NCBI GenBank assembly: GCA_041605955.1
Contig: JBFIXI010000036.1
Span: 1-40,197 of the forward strand
Direction of reading: 5' to 3'
From: JAHEJX01 sp041605955
GTDB lineage: Bacteria > Actinomycetota > Acidimicrobiia > Spongiisociales > UBA5794
DNA length: 40,197 nucleotides
Both the position numbers and the translations under genes were made by a program. Every line of letters begins with the position of its first letter. The stretch's first letter is position 1. The notes under the pieces were generated by a model. That model saw nothing but the letters and a program-made list of their open reading frames with translations, searched no databases and was not told where the DNA came from. This document shows, piece by piece, positions 1 through 8,435 of the stretch.

Positions 1-1032
1 GCCGCCCGGCGTGCCCTCTGCCACCGCCGCGCCCGCGTCGTCGACGACCCGCGCCTCGACCGAGGGCAGCGGCCTGCCCACCGCGCCAGGCATGCGCTCC
101 CCTTCGTAAGGGTTCGACAGCGCCATGCCGATCTCCGTCATTCCGTAGCGCTCCAGCAGCACGTGCCCACTAATCGCGTGCCACTCCTCGAGTGTGGCAA
201 CCGGCAGAGCCGCCGAGCCCGACACCATGAGCCGCATCCCGGCGAGCGCGGCAGTGATGGAGGAGCGCTCGTGGGCGCCGAAGCCATGCCAAACTGCCAG
301 CAGCCTGCGGTAGATGGTGGGCACTGCCATGAACACCGTGACCTCGCCGCTGCGCAGCCGCTCCCACGTGGCGGCGGCATCGAATGCGGGCTGCAGCTCG
401 ACGGTGGCACCGTTCCACAGCGCAGTGATCACCACGCTGATCAGCCCGTGCACGTGATGTAGGGGCAGCACCAGCAGCGCTCGGTCGTCGGGTTGCCATC
501 CCCACGCCGTCGACATGATCTCGGCCTGAGCCGCAATGGCGGAATGCCGCCACACGACGCCTTTGGGCCCACCGGTCGTGCCGCTCGTGTACAGCAGCAT
601 GGCGTCTTCCCCGAGCGCCGGCGGATCGGCGACGGCGGCATACATCGAAGCCACGAGCTCCTCGGCACGCATCACCGGCGTCCCTCGTCGTTCGGCAATC
701 GGTCGCAGGCGATCCCTGAACTCCACGCCACTCACGATGATCTCAGGCGCGGCGTCATCGATCACGTACTCGATCTCGCGCTTGGGACTGGTCAGGGCCA
801 GCGGAACGGCGATGCCTCCGGCCAGCCATGTTCCCCACAGCACTGCGACGTAAGCGAAGCTCGGCGAGATCATCATTGCCACCCGAGCGCCGTCGAGGGA
901 GGGCCTCCCGTCGCGCAACTTGGTCGCCGCCGATCGGGCCGCTGCCAGCAGCTCGGCGTAGGTGAATGTGCCATCGTCGGCAACGATGGCGATCCGATCG
1001 CCCCAACGTTCAGCCCGATCGAACAGCATCAT
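1..1032 (-). CDS. Malonyl-CoA synthetase-like acyl-CoA ligase (ACSF3/MatB type), 3' end off window
   Basis: This ANL-superfamily ligase is open for 344 codons and has no stop before the left edge, so only the N-terminal domain is seen. The ATP-binding loop YTSGTTGGPKG lies at residues 148-158. LPLHHVHG follows at 189-196, VFMAVPTIYRRL at 233-244, RLMVSGSAALP at 267-277 and LLERYGMTEIGMALS at 292-306. This set matches ACSF3/MatB enzymes, which make malonyl- or methylmalonyl-CoA from the free diacid, ATP and CoA. Two ATG codons (1032, 1029) are adjacent, and an in-frame TAG lies just upstream, so the start is well bounded. No strong Shine-Dalgarno is visible. The A7-A10 motifs, including the catalytic lysine, are outside the window. 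Family assignment is strong; the exact acid substrate is inferred. Confidence 0.9.
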   Translation of the reverse strand, partial: MMLFDRAERWGDRIAIVADDGTFTYAELLAAARSAATKLRDGRPSLDGARVAMMISPSFAYVAVLWGTWLAGGIAVPLALTSPKREIEYVIDDAAPEIIVSGVEFRDRLRPIAERRGTPVMRAEELVASMYAAVADPPALGEDAMLLYTSGTTGGPKGVVWRHSAIAAQAEIMSTAWGWQPDDRALLVLPLHHVHGLISVVITALWNGATVELQPAFDAAATWERLRSGEVTVFMAVPTIYRRLLAVWHGFGAHERSSITAALAGMRLMVSGSAALPVATLEEWHAISGHVLLERYGMTEIGMALSNPYEGERMPGAVGRPLPSVEARVVDDAGAAVAEGTPGG

Positions 1033-1082
1033 TTCGCCGCAACGCTAGGCGCTGGTCATCGTGAGTAGCGCGCGGCCCACGA

Positions 1083-1124
1083 CCCCGCACCAAATCGCTC
1101 GACAGCGTATTATCGAGTGCGGGG
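1083..1124. promoter_or_regulatory. Inverted repeat between divergent genes
   Basis: The arms CCCCGCAC (1083-1090) and GTGCGGGG (1117-1124) are perfect complements. An inner TCGA pair sits at 1099-1102 and 1113-1116. The repeat lies in the 188-bp gap between the divergent ligase and M23-LVIVD genes. A TATTAT hexamer at 1109-1114 could be a -10 element, but no convincing -35 is seen. It may be an operator or a 5'-UTR hairpin; the role is inferred. Confidence 0.25.
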
Positions 1125-1220
1125 AGCGAAGTCCGGCGGCACGCCTCTCTCGGGGCCAGGGGCCACTGTACAGCCGGCCGGGTTCCTGCCAGAGTGGGAG
1201 CAGGGAAAGGGGGCCTATCG

Positions 1221-3164
1221 GTGACGGCGGCGGAGCGCCGAAGGGGAACCGCACAACGCTTGGTGTTGGCGGTTCTCTTAGTTGTGGGCGGGCTCACGTC
1301 CACGGCATCCGCCGCGGCCCACGACGACCACGAACTCACCGACGCGGCCGCTGAGGAAACCACCTACCTAATCGTCTTCCCCGTGAGCGGTGAGTCCAAC
1401 TATGGAGACACCTTTGGGGCCCCGCGCAGCGGAGGCCGGACTCACAAGGGAACCGACATCTTCGCCCCCAAGGGGACTCCGGTGGTGGCCGCGGCCGCCG
1501 GAACGGTGGTGCGGATGTCCACAGGCACCCGCGCCGGGCGCTACATGGTGCTGCGCCACGAGGGTGGGTGGCACACCTACTACCTCCACCTCAACAACGA
1601 CACCGACGGCACCGACGACGGCCTGGGAGGCGCCCCTGCTGAAGGCATTGCGATCGGAGTCGAAGTAGAGGCGGGCACCGTCCTCGATTACGTCGGGGAC
1701 AGCGGCAACGCCGAAGAGACTCCGCCTCACCTCCACTTCGAGATTCGTGGTGTCGACGGCGTCGCCACCAACCCGTATCCCCACCTCCGAGCCGCGCAAG
1801 GGAGACCGGTCACGGTCAGCCCGCCGTTGGTCGTCGCAGCCGAGCCGGCGTATACCGCCGCGAACGTGCAGTTCGTCGGTCACCTCGATCCGGGCGGAGG
1901 CTTTGCCACGGACGTTGCCGTCCACGATGAGGTGGCGTATTTGGGAACCTGGGGCCGGCCCCGAGCCTGTCCGGCCTCCGGCGTCCGCATGATCGACGTA
2001 ACCGATCCGGCCGAGCCGGCAGAGATCGGCGCAATTGCGACGGGGGCCGAGTTCTCCGGCACCAGCACCGACTCGGTGTGGGTGGGGGCAATCGATACAC
2101 CGGATTACGACGGCGACCTGGCGGTTGTAGGGCTCCGGCTGTGCGACACCAGTGAGCGCAACCGGCGCAGCGACCGGGTGAGAGGCCTGGCGCTCTACGA
2201 CGTGACCGACACGGAGGAGCCCACGCTGCTGGGCACGTACGACAGCGGGCACGGAACACAGGGCATCCACGAGTTCGATGTCGTCACTCGCGCCGACGGC
2301 TCGGTGCTGGTGGCCGCGGCTGCGCCCCAGTCGGTGCGCCACACCTCGGGCGAGACAGGTGACCTGCGGATCGTCGACATCACCGATCCGGCGACCCCAG
2401 TCGAGCTGTCCAACTGGGATCTGCGCCGTGACGGCGAGCTGGATGAGGTCGACACGATGCTGACCCAGCTCTACGACGAGCTGGAGCTGCACACCCACAG
2501 CGCCACCTGGTCTGACGACGGCGCGAAACTGTGGTTGGCCAACTGGGACGCCGGGGTAGTCCTGCTCGACACCACCGATCCTACGCAGCCCGAGGTCGTC
2601 ACCATGTTCGGCTTCGATCCCGAAAGTGTTGGCAATGCCCATTCGGTGATCGTCGATCCCGACGCCGGGCTCCTCATTCGCAACGACGAAGACCTGATCA
2701 ACGCCGACGTCGAGCGCCACGGTGCCGGTTGGGGCGGCCAGCGGATCTACGACGTCTCGGACATCGATGCCCCCGTCGAGGTCGGCAGCTTCCGCACCGA
2801 GCGGGCAGCGTCGAATGGAAAGGGCTCTGCCAAGTACGTGGACGGACGTTACTCGGCCCACGATGCTCAGATCGTCGACGGAGTCGAGTACGTGGCTTGG
2901 TACTCGGATGGGTTACGCATCGTCGATCTGTCCGACCCGGCTGCGCCCCAGGAGATCGGATCATTCGTGCCCCCGGCGTATGCCGACCCCAACGGATACT
3001 GGACGGCACCGGACGGGAATCGGGCCTTTGCGATGACGTGGGGGGTGGACGTCGCAGACGCCCTCATCTACGTGAGCGACATGCACTCCGGCCTGTGGAT
3101 CGTTCGCTACGCCCCACCGAATTCTGCTGCGGAGATCATTCGCCCCGTCGCCGCCAAGCTATAG
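1221..3164 (+). CDS. Secreted M23 metallopeptidase fused to LVIVD-repeat beta-propeller
   Basis: A 647-residue exported protein. I chose the GTG at 1221 because GGAAAGGGGG lies 7-8 bases upstream; an in-frame GTG at 1194 is the alternative. A basic start and hydrophobic segment (about 12-33) form a Sec signal peptide. Residues ~50-190 are an M23/LytM fold: H75 and D79 in THKGTD, H123 in YYLHL, and H170-x-H172 in PPHLHFEIRG, the complete zinc and catalytic set. From ~218 to the end are LVIVD repeats, with recurring units such as GVRMIDVTDPAEP, LRIVDITDPATP, VVLLDTTDPTQP and LRIVDLSDPAAP. The family suggests peptidoglycan or peptide cleavage outside the cell with a propeller for binding or surface display. 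Neighbours give no further clue. Domain calls are strong; the substrate is unknown. Confidence 0.9.
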   Translation: MTAAERRRGTAQRLVLAVLLVVGGLTSTASAAAHDDHELTDAAAEETTYLIVFPVSGESNYGDTFGAPRSGGRTHKGTDIFAPKGTPVVAAAAGTVVRMSTGTRAGRYMVLRHEGGWHTYYLHLNNDTDGTDDGLGGAPAEGIAIGVEVEAGTVLDYVGDSGNAEETPPHLHFEIRGVDGVATNPYPHLRAAQGRPVTVSPPLVVAAEPAYTAANVQFVGHLDPGGGFATDVAVHDEVAYLGTWGRPRACPASGVRMIDVTDPAEPAEIGAIATGAEFSGTSTDSVWVGAIDTPDYDGDLAVVGLRLCDTSERNRRSDRVRGLALYDVTDTEEPTLLGTYDSGHGTQGIHEFDVVTRADGSVLVAAAAPQSVRHTSGETGDLRIVDITDPATPVELSNWDLRRDGELDEVDTMLTQLYDELELHTHSATWSDDGAKLWLANWDAGVVLLDTTDPTQPEVVTMFGFDPESVGNAHSVIVDPDAGLLIRNDEDLINADVERHGAGWGGQRIYDVSDIDAPVEVGSFRTERAASNGKGSAKYVDGRYSAHDAQIVDGVEYVAWYSDGLRIVDLSDPAAPQEIGSFVPPAYADPNGYWTAPDGNRAFAMTWGVDVADALIYVSDMHSGLWIVRYAPPNSAAEIIRPVAAKL

Positions 3165-3186
3165 CGTCGTCAGCGGCGGGTTGTTC

Positions 3187-3480
3187 CTACACCACCCGAA
3201 TCGCCGTGTCCTCACTCCCACCAAGGATATGTCGCGCAGGATCGGGGTCCAGCCGGCGCCGCTCCGCCGAGCTGTAGTAGGCGGAATCGGCGGCGGCGAA
3301 TCCCTCTCCGCCTTCGTATCCAAGGATCCACACGAACTCGTGGGTGTCGGGGAGGGCCCACGCCCCGACGAGTGTGAACCCGAACTGCCGCCGCAGCGGA
3401 ACCACCCTGGTCCTCCAGGCCGCAACGAACTCATCGAGCTTGCCGGCTGCGATGCGATAGCGGCGGATCTGATACTCCAT
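3187..3480 (-). CDS. NIPSNAP family protein
   Basis: A 97-residue protein with the ferredoxin-like dimeric alpha/beta barrel pattern of the NIPSNAP family. It begins MEYQIRRYRIAAGKLDEF, has a central PLRRQFGFTLVGAW segment, then an FVWILGYEG strand, and ends in a region with YYSSAERR. The length is usual for one bacterial NIPSNAP domain. These proteins are small soluble homodimers of poorly known function, often near catabolic genes. It converges on the M23-LVIVD gene with a 22-bp gap, and no terminator is obvious in that gap. Family call is confident; function is not known. Confidence 0.85.
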   Translation of the reverse strand: MEYQIRRYRIAAGKLDEFVAAWRTRVVPLRRQFGFTLVGAWALPDTHEFVWILGYEGGEGFAAADSAYYSSAERRRLDPDPARHILGGSEDTAIRVV

Positions 3481-3675
3481 CGACTTCTCTCAACCAGGCG
3501 ACGCTGTCGTTGACGACCCGCCGCCGCCGACACTTGGATCGAGTACTGCCGCGGCGGTGTGCGTGCAGGAGCATATGAGCCAAAGCCGCACCCACGCCAC
3601 AGCCACCTCGGTCGGCTGCCTTTCCAGGCCCGCCGAAGCACGCGGCGAGGACTCCTCAGGACGTTGTGATACGGG

Positions 3676-3867
3676 CTAGGTGCGAGGCGCGTTCCACTTG
3701 GGAACGTCCCAGTACCGGGCAAACAGACCACTCAGCGACCAGAGCCCGATGGCGAGCACCAGACCCCACCCAAACCCGAACAGGTCCGTGAATAGCCCGA
3801 GCAATAGGACAACGAGCCCCAGGATTCCCAGCACACCTACGAGAAGTTCCTTCGTGCCTTTGTTCAT
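3676..3867 (-). CDS. Small two-helix membrane protein, 63 aa
   Basis: I chose the ATG at 3867 because GAGAGGTG lies just upstream; an upstream in-frame extension to 3945 has no Shine-Dalgarno and looks non-coding. The protein starts MNKGTKELLVGVLGILG. It has two hydrophobic segments (about residues 8-27 and 31-50) separated by a short FTDLFGFGWG turn, and a polar tail with WDVPKWN. It is a predicted inner-membrane protein of unknown function. I do not recognise a named family. Neighbours on the same strand (NIPSNAP, DinB) are separated by 100-200 bases, so an operon is not evident. Confidence 0.6.
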   Translation of the reverse strand: MNKGTKELLVGVLGILGLVVLLLGLFTDLFGFGWGLVLAIGLWSLSGLFARYWDVPKWNAPRT

Positions 3868-3991
3868 GGCGCACCTCTCGATCCGTGCAGTCAGCACCAA
3901 TCTGCCGAGATGTTCGGCTCTGCCTCGAGTGTATGGCACGGCCAAGTAGCCCGGTTAGGGGACTTCGACCCCCAGTTGGCCTGCGACCGGC

Positions 3992-4489
3992 TCAGACCTC
4001 CGCCATCTGTCCCGAGTCGAAGAAGTAGGTCCAGCCGTCCATGTCTGGGGGTTCGATACCCAGTTGGGTGAGGATCGTGGCCACCTGGGAGCGGTGCTCG
4101 GTGCCGTGATTGACGGCCTGGAGCAGCAGCAACCCACGATGGATCTCCCAGCTGCCGGGTGGATCGTCGCCGTGAACCGTGACGCGAACGTCCTCGTCGA
4201 CGAGCGCCGCGGCCGCTTCCAACTGGGCGTTGCCGGCATCCATCCGCGCGGACAACGTATCGAAGCCGGGGAAAGGGTTCTCTTCGAGCCGCTCCCCCCG
4301 CTCGGTGCCCATGAAGCGAGCCGCGTATGACTCCTGCGAGTTGGCGATGTGCACCAGCGTGGCACCGATCGAACCGTAAGTCCCGGTCGCCGTCGCGGCC
4401 AGCTGTTCCGAGGACAGACCTCGACAGGCCTCGACCAGCCGGCCGTTCATCATGGTGTTGTGCTTCATGAACTCAACAAGTACATCCAT
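3992..4489 (-). CDS. DinB family metal-dependent protein
   Basis: A 165-residue four-helix-bundle protein of the DinB/YfiT type. The three expected metal-ligand histidines are present: H47 in LVHIANSQE, then H128 and H132 in VNHGTEHRSQ. The N-terminal MDVLVEFMKHNTMMN and the C-terminal LTQLGIEPPDMD are typical of this subfamily. Known members include thiol-dependent transferases (mycothiol or bacillithiol) and maleylpyruvate isomerase relatives. Actinobacteria use mycothiol, so a mycothiol-linked role is possible but only inferred. The gene is single and divergent from the acyl-CoA ligase locus. Confidence 0.85.
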   Translation of the reverse strand: MDVLVEFMKHNTMMNGRLVEACRGLSSEQLAATATGTYGSIGATLVHIANSQESYAARFMGTERGERLEENPFPGFDTLSARMDAGNAQLEAAAALVDEDVRVTVHGDDPPGSWEIHRGLLLLQAVNHGTEHRSQVATILTQLGIEPPDMDGWTYFFDSGQMAEV

Positions 4490-4603
4490 GAGGCGACCCT
4501 ACCCGGCGTCGGAGGACACGACACAAGATCCTGGTCCCGATCGGCCCGACGAGCGGCGACGGCCGTCGGCTCGGCGTCATCCGGCCCGTTTCGTTACCAT
4601 CCG

Positions 4604-4635
4604 GCACTCCTCTGAGCCGGGGCCTAAGGGAGTGC
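4604..4635. promoter_or_regulatory. Inverted repeat in divergent intergenic region
   Basis: GCACTCC (4604-4610) and GGAGTGC (4629-4635) are perfect 7-bp arms separated by 18 bases, in the 234-bp gap between the DinB gene and the acyl-CoA ligase gene. It could be an operator for the ligase/acyltransferase pair. No good promoter hexamers were seen, so the role is a guess. Confidence 0.22.
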
Positions 4636-4723
4636 GTGGCTCAGCGGGTGAGGACATCGGCCGACCGGCCACCGAGCCCGTACGGATTTGGGCCGGCACG
4701 GCGCCGAGAGCAGAGGGAATTCC

Positions 4724-6203
4724 ATGGGCGAAACGGTGATCGAACGACTGGGACGCAATCCCGGTGACGCGCCGGCGGTGGTCGTCCCGAATGGGCGGCT
4801 GCTCTCCCACCGGGCACTGCTGTCCGGTGCCGACCACATCGCCGGGCAGTTGACAGCGTTGGGGGTCCGTTCCGGAGCCACGGCGGCAACCGTTCTCACG
4901 AACGGAGTTGCGGCTACACAGGCGTATCTGGGCACTTTGGCGGTGGGACGGGCGGCACCGCTGAATCCCAAACTGACGGTTCGGGAGCTGGTCGAGCAGC
5001 TCACCGGAGTAGACGCCACCTTGGTGCTCACGACTCCAGCGCGCGTCGCCGAGCTCGCCGCACTGCCTATCGACATCCCCGTCTTCGCTCTGGAGCCCCT
5101 CGGACAATGGAGTTGAGATCGTCGACGACAAGGGGCCCGTCGCCTCGCAGCCGCCCCAGTACGTCAATCCTGATGACGGGGCTTTGGCATTGCTCACCTC
5201 TGGAACCACTGGAGCGCCGAAGCGCGTGTCGCTGAACCACACCAACCTCCTGCACGCCGTCGACGGGATCGTTCAGACCCTGACACTGGGGCCGGACGAC
5301 TGCGGCCTTCTGCTGATGCCCCAGTTCCACATCCATGGACTGCAGGCCGGCATGCTCGCCCCACTGATCGCCGGAGGAAGGGTGGTCATCCCCCGTCGCT
5401 TTGATGCTTTTGCCGTGGCGCGGTGGTGCGAGGAAAACCGGACGACTTGGTATACCGCGGTGCCATCCATGCACGGCCTGATTGCAGATCGCACCGCCGA
5501 ACGGGACAGGTCGTGGGCCGCGACCATACGGTTCGTGCGTAGCAGCTCGGCCGCGATGCCGGCTGCCCTGCACGAAAGGGTGGAGGACATCGTGGGGGCG
5601 CCGCTACTGGAGGCTTACGGCATGACCGAGTGCGCCCATCAGATATCCAGCAACCAGCTCCCACCCGCCGACCGCGTGATCGGAACCGTCGGCACACCTA
5701 CCGGCGTCGAGATTCGCATCGCCGACGAGCGGGACGATGGCCGCGGCGAGGTCCTCATCCGCGGAGCCAGCGTCACTACGGCGTATGAGGCGGTCGATCC
5801 CGAAGTGAACGGTCGTGCCTTCGCTGGTGGTTGGTTCCACACAGGTGACGAGGGGAGGATCGACGGGCGCCGCCTGACACTGACGGGGCGCCTCAAGGAG
5901 ATCATCAACCGCGGCGGCGAGAAGATCCGGCCACAGGAGGTTGAGAGCGTCATCGCTACGCATCCCGGCGTCAAGGAGGTTGCTGTGTTCGCCATCCCCC
6001 ACCCCATGCTGGGAGAAGACGTGGGAGCGGTCGTGGTACCGGTTGGTGGAGCTACCCAACCTCGCGAGCTACGCGAACACGCTCGCCGGGAGCTGGCGGC
6101 GTTCAAGATTCCGCGGCAGGTCGTGCTCGCCGATTCCATTCCCCGCGGCCCGACTGGAAAGGTCCAGCGTTCTAAGCTCGCCGACCAACTAGACCTGATC
6201 TGA
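4724..6203 (+). pseudogene. Oxalyl-CoA synthetase-like acyl-CoA ligase, frameshifted
   Basis: Two reading frames together encode one ~490-residue ANL ligase. Frame one starts at ATG 4724, preceded by GAGGGAATTCC, and ends at TGA 5114-5116 after VFALEPLGQWS. The other frame is open from about 5100 (DNGVEIVDD) through LLTSGTTGAPKR, FHIHGLQAGMLAP, WYTAVPSMH, EAYGMTECAHQISSNQLPP, GWFHTGDEGRID, LKEIINRGGEKI and the catalytic-lysine motif PTGKVQR, ending at 6203. The frames join if one extra base is removed near CCCTCGGACAATGG (about 5097-5110). The core motifs resemble the Pcs60/AAE3 oxalate-CoA ligase branch. The acid substrate is unproven. It may be a true pseudogene or a one-base sequence error. 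Its stop overlaps the next start (TGATG), implying translational coupling. Confidence 0.85.
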
Positions 6204-7126
6204 TGGCAGACATCCGAGGAACGATCTCGGATGTGGCGAAGCTGGCCGTGACGGTGGGATTGGGGGCGTTGGCAGCCGTCACACCTCGAACAGCACACGG
6301 GCGCCTTGTCGATGCCCTCGCCGCGGCGGGTCGGCGGGTGCGAAGCGACGAGCTCGACGACGTAGCAGCGACTCTCGTTGAGTACCTGCCGAACACAACC
6401 CTCCAGGAAAGGCGCCAAGTCGCGGTCGAGATGCGCACCATGCGCATCGAACACGGTATTTGTCGCGGCTACGGCATCTTCCGGTCCGGCTGGCCGGCGC
6501 AGATCGAGGTGACCGGTGCCGAACATCTCGATGCTGCGCAACGCCAAGGGCGCGGTGTCGTCCTGTGGCTGATGAGCTTCCTCGACGCCACCCCACTGAA
6601 TCTCGCCGCGCTCTCGCTCGGTTATCCCGTGACCCACCTCTCGGCTGCCCACCACGGTGTTCAGGCGCGTAGTGTCGTCAGCCAGCGGGTGATTGCGCCG
6701 ATCTTGCTACGGGGCGAGAGGCGCAGTCAGTCTCATCGCGTGGTCATTCCGCCGGACGGCGGCTTGACATATCTCCGGGAGTTGAAGTCGACTATCGAAC
6801 GCGACCGGGGGACCGTCACGATCCGAGGCGACTACCCGTTCGGGCGTCGGATGGTCGAGGCGCCGTGTTTGGGCTCCACCGTGGCATTTCCCACAGGGGC
6901 CCCGTCGCTCGCCCATGGATCGGGGGCGCCGCTGCTGACCACGGCAGTGGTGCGACGCAGCCGCCTCGTGCACGAGGTGCAGTTCGACGAGCCGATCCAG
7001 GCGGCGCGTCGCCTGGATCGGTCCGCCTTCCAGCACGCCGCCGTACAAGAATTCGCCGCGCGGCTCGAGCAACGTACCCGGAGGCATCCCGGCAGCCTCC
7101 AGTGGCTCCGCGTCCGCCGGGCCTGA
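6203..7126 (+). CDS. LpxL/LPLAT-like acyltransferase
   Basis: A 307-residue protein whose ATG overlaps the stop of the acyl-CoA ligase (TGATG). It has the layout of lauroyl/myristoyl acyltransferase-like LPLAT proteins: a hydrophobic N-terminal stretch (11-27), the segment QGRGVVLWLMSFLDATP (115-131) where the HX4D/E catalytic block should be, and FPTGAPSLAHGSGAPLLTTA (229-248), which matches the conserved 'GpalLA..tgAPvvp' block. The catalytic histidine is not visible: the residues are M124-S125-F126-L127-D128. In this family His deprotonates the acceptor hydroxyl, so loss would matter. Gram-positive relatives acylate glycolipids such as PIMs. The coupling suggests that the upstream ligase supplies its acyl-CoA donor (inference). 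Confidence 0.7.
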   Translation: MADIRGTISDVAKLAVTVGLGALAAVTPRTAHGRLVDALAAAGRRVRSDELDDVAATLVEYLPNTTLQERRQVAVEMRTMRIEHGICRGYGIFRSGWPAQIEVTGAEHLDAAQRQGRGVVLWLMSFLDATPLNLAALSLGYPVTHLSAAHHGVQARSVVSQRVIAPILLRGERRSQSHRVVIPPDGGLTYLRELKSTIERDRGTVTIRGDYPFGRRMVEAPCLGSTVAFPTGAPSLAHGSGAPLLTTAVVRRSRLVHEVQFDEPIQAARRLDRSAFQHAAVQEFAARLEQRTRRHPGSLQWLRVRRA

Positions 7127-7143
7127 CGCGGCTGCATGCCGCC

Positions 7144-8298
7144 TCAAGGCGCCGTCGGAAGTACCCGGCGGACGTAGCGGTCGAAGTGGGGAATGGCGAA
7201 CTCCACCCAGCCGTAGCGAGGGGCGTAGATGACGCCTTCGGCGATCAGACGATCCCTGAAGGCGGCCACCTGCGGCGTCGTCTTGCCCGCCGCTTCGGCT
7301 ACCTCACCCGAACGGTGCGGTCCGGCACCCAGCGAAGCCAGCGCCTGCACGTAGGCAACCTCCGATGCGGGGATGCGAGCGATGCGGGCGGCAAAGAACG
7401 ATGAATCGAGGGCATGTTGGGCGTTGGGCGCGGCCCGTGCGACGTCGGCCTCCGAGATCGGCTCGTCCATCGCCGCATTCCACGTGTGGTATGCCCAGGT
7501 CTGGACGAAGAAGGGAAAGCCATCGGAGAGATCGACGATCTGCTCGGTGGCGCCATGCGACCACGACACCCCGATCTCTTCCGCCGGCTCGGTGATCGCC
7601 TGCGCCACTTGATCGGGCGTGAGCGGCCCCAGGTCGGCGACCGTGAACATCCTCTCGGCATAGGTCGCGGCCTTGGCGACGTCGCCGACCAGATTGGGCA
7701 GCCCGGCCAGGACGCAATACAGCGGAAGGCCGTCCTGGCCGCAGCGGTGCACCCCAGAGAGCAAGCGACGCAGATCGTGGCGGTCGAGCATCTGCGCCTC
7801 GTCTAGGGCCAACATCACTCCAAGGCCTTCGTCGGCGGCGACCGCGGCCACGTCGGTGACCACGTCGGCCAACGCTTCGCGATCGGGGCGTTCGACCTGT
7901 CGCTCGATCGCCATCCCAGTGCCGACCACAGTGAGCGAGACGGATTCGATCGATCGCAGCGCCCGGCCCACCTTGGCGCTACCGTCGAACTCTTCGACGA
8001 TGCGGCGCGCCTGGCGCAAAATGCTGCGAATGGTGTCATCGCCGCCAAGGGCCTCGACCCGAATCACCCGAAAACCCACGTGCTCGCCGAGCGCGGCCAG
8101 CTTGCCGAGCAGCACCGTCTTGCCTACACCACGCAGGCCAGTGACGAGCAGGTGCTGGCTGCTGCGAGCCGACAGGAGCCGGCGCAGCGCAACCTCGGCT
8201 GCTGCGATCACCTCGTCGCGGCCTACGAGGGCCGGCGGAGGGGTACCCGCCCCGGGCGCATATGGGTTCGATATCGGATCGTACAGTTCAACCGACAT
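7144..8298 (-). CDS. AAA+ ATPase with C-terminal winged helix (ORC/STAND-like)
   Basis: A 384-residue ATPase. Walker A is GLRGVGKT at 54-61, and Walker B is VMLALDEAQ at 161-169 with D166 and E167. A sensor-like CVLAGLPNL strand follows, then LGPLTPDQVAQAITEPAEE, which is typical of the lid of archaeal-type ATPase/ORC1-like folds. The final ~80 residues (ASEVAYVQALASLG to RYGWVEFAIPHF) look like a winged helix. An N-terminal ALVGRDEVI motif precedes the P-loop, as in these ATPases. It is a cytosolic, single gene converging on the acyltransferase with a 17-bp gap. The partner or DNA target is unknown; relatives are often labelled only 'ATP-binding protein'. Confidence 0.8.
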   Translation of the reverse strand: MSVELYDPISNPYAPGAGTPPPALVGRDEVIAAAEVALRRLLSARSSQHLLVTGLRGVGKTVLLGKLAALGEHVGFRVIRVEALGGDDTIRSILRQARRIVEEFDGSAKVGRALRSIESVSLTVVGTGMAIERQVERPDREALADVVTDVAAVAADEGLGVMLALDEAQMLDRHDLRRLLSGVHRCGQDGLPLYCVLAGLPNLVGDVAKAATYAERMFTVADLGPLTPDQVAQAITEPAEEIGVSWSHGATEQIVDLSDGFPFFVQTWAYHTWNAAMDEPISEADVARAAPNAQHALDSSFFAARIARIPASEVAYVQALASLGAGPHRSGEVAEAAGKTTPQVAAFRDRLIAEGVIYAPRYGWVEFAIPHFDRYVRRVLPTAP

Positions 8299-8435
8299 GC
8301 CGCTACTTTAGCAGTATCCGTAAAACATCAGGCAGGTCAGTTGAAGGAGGGCCCGCACACGCGTCCGCTCAGCTCGACGGCGACTCGACCGCGGCCGGCT
8401 CGCGGCCCGTCCAAGCCGTAGACTCCGCCTGAATC

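Noticed and set aside
1368..2861. Long minus-strand open frame of ~497 codons opposite the M23-LVIVD gene
   Set aside because: It is antisense to a gene with a signal peptide and clear domains. Its protein has no motifs and no ribosome site; high-GC DNA gives such frames by chance.
4600..4690. tRNA-like region (GCGTGGCTCAGCGGGTGAGG) upstream of the acyl-CoA ligase
   Set aside because: The T-arm consensus GGTTCGAANCC is missing and the arms do not fold into a cloverleaf.
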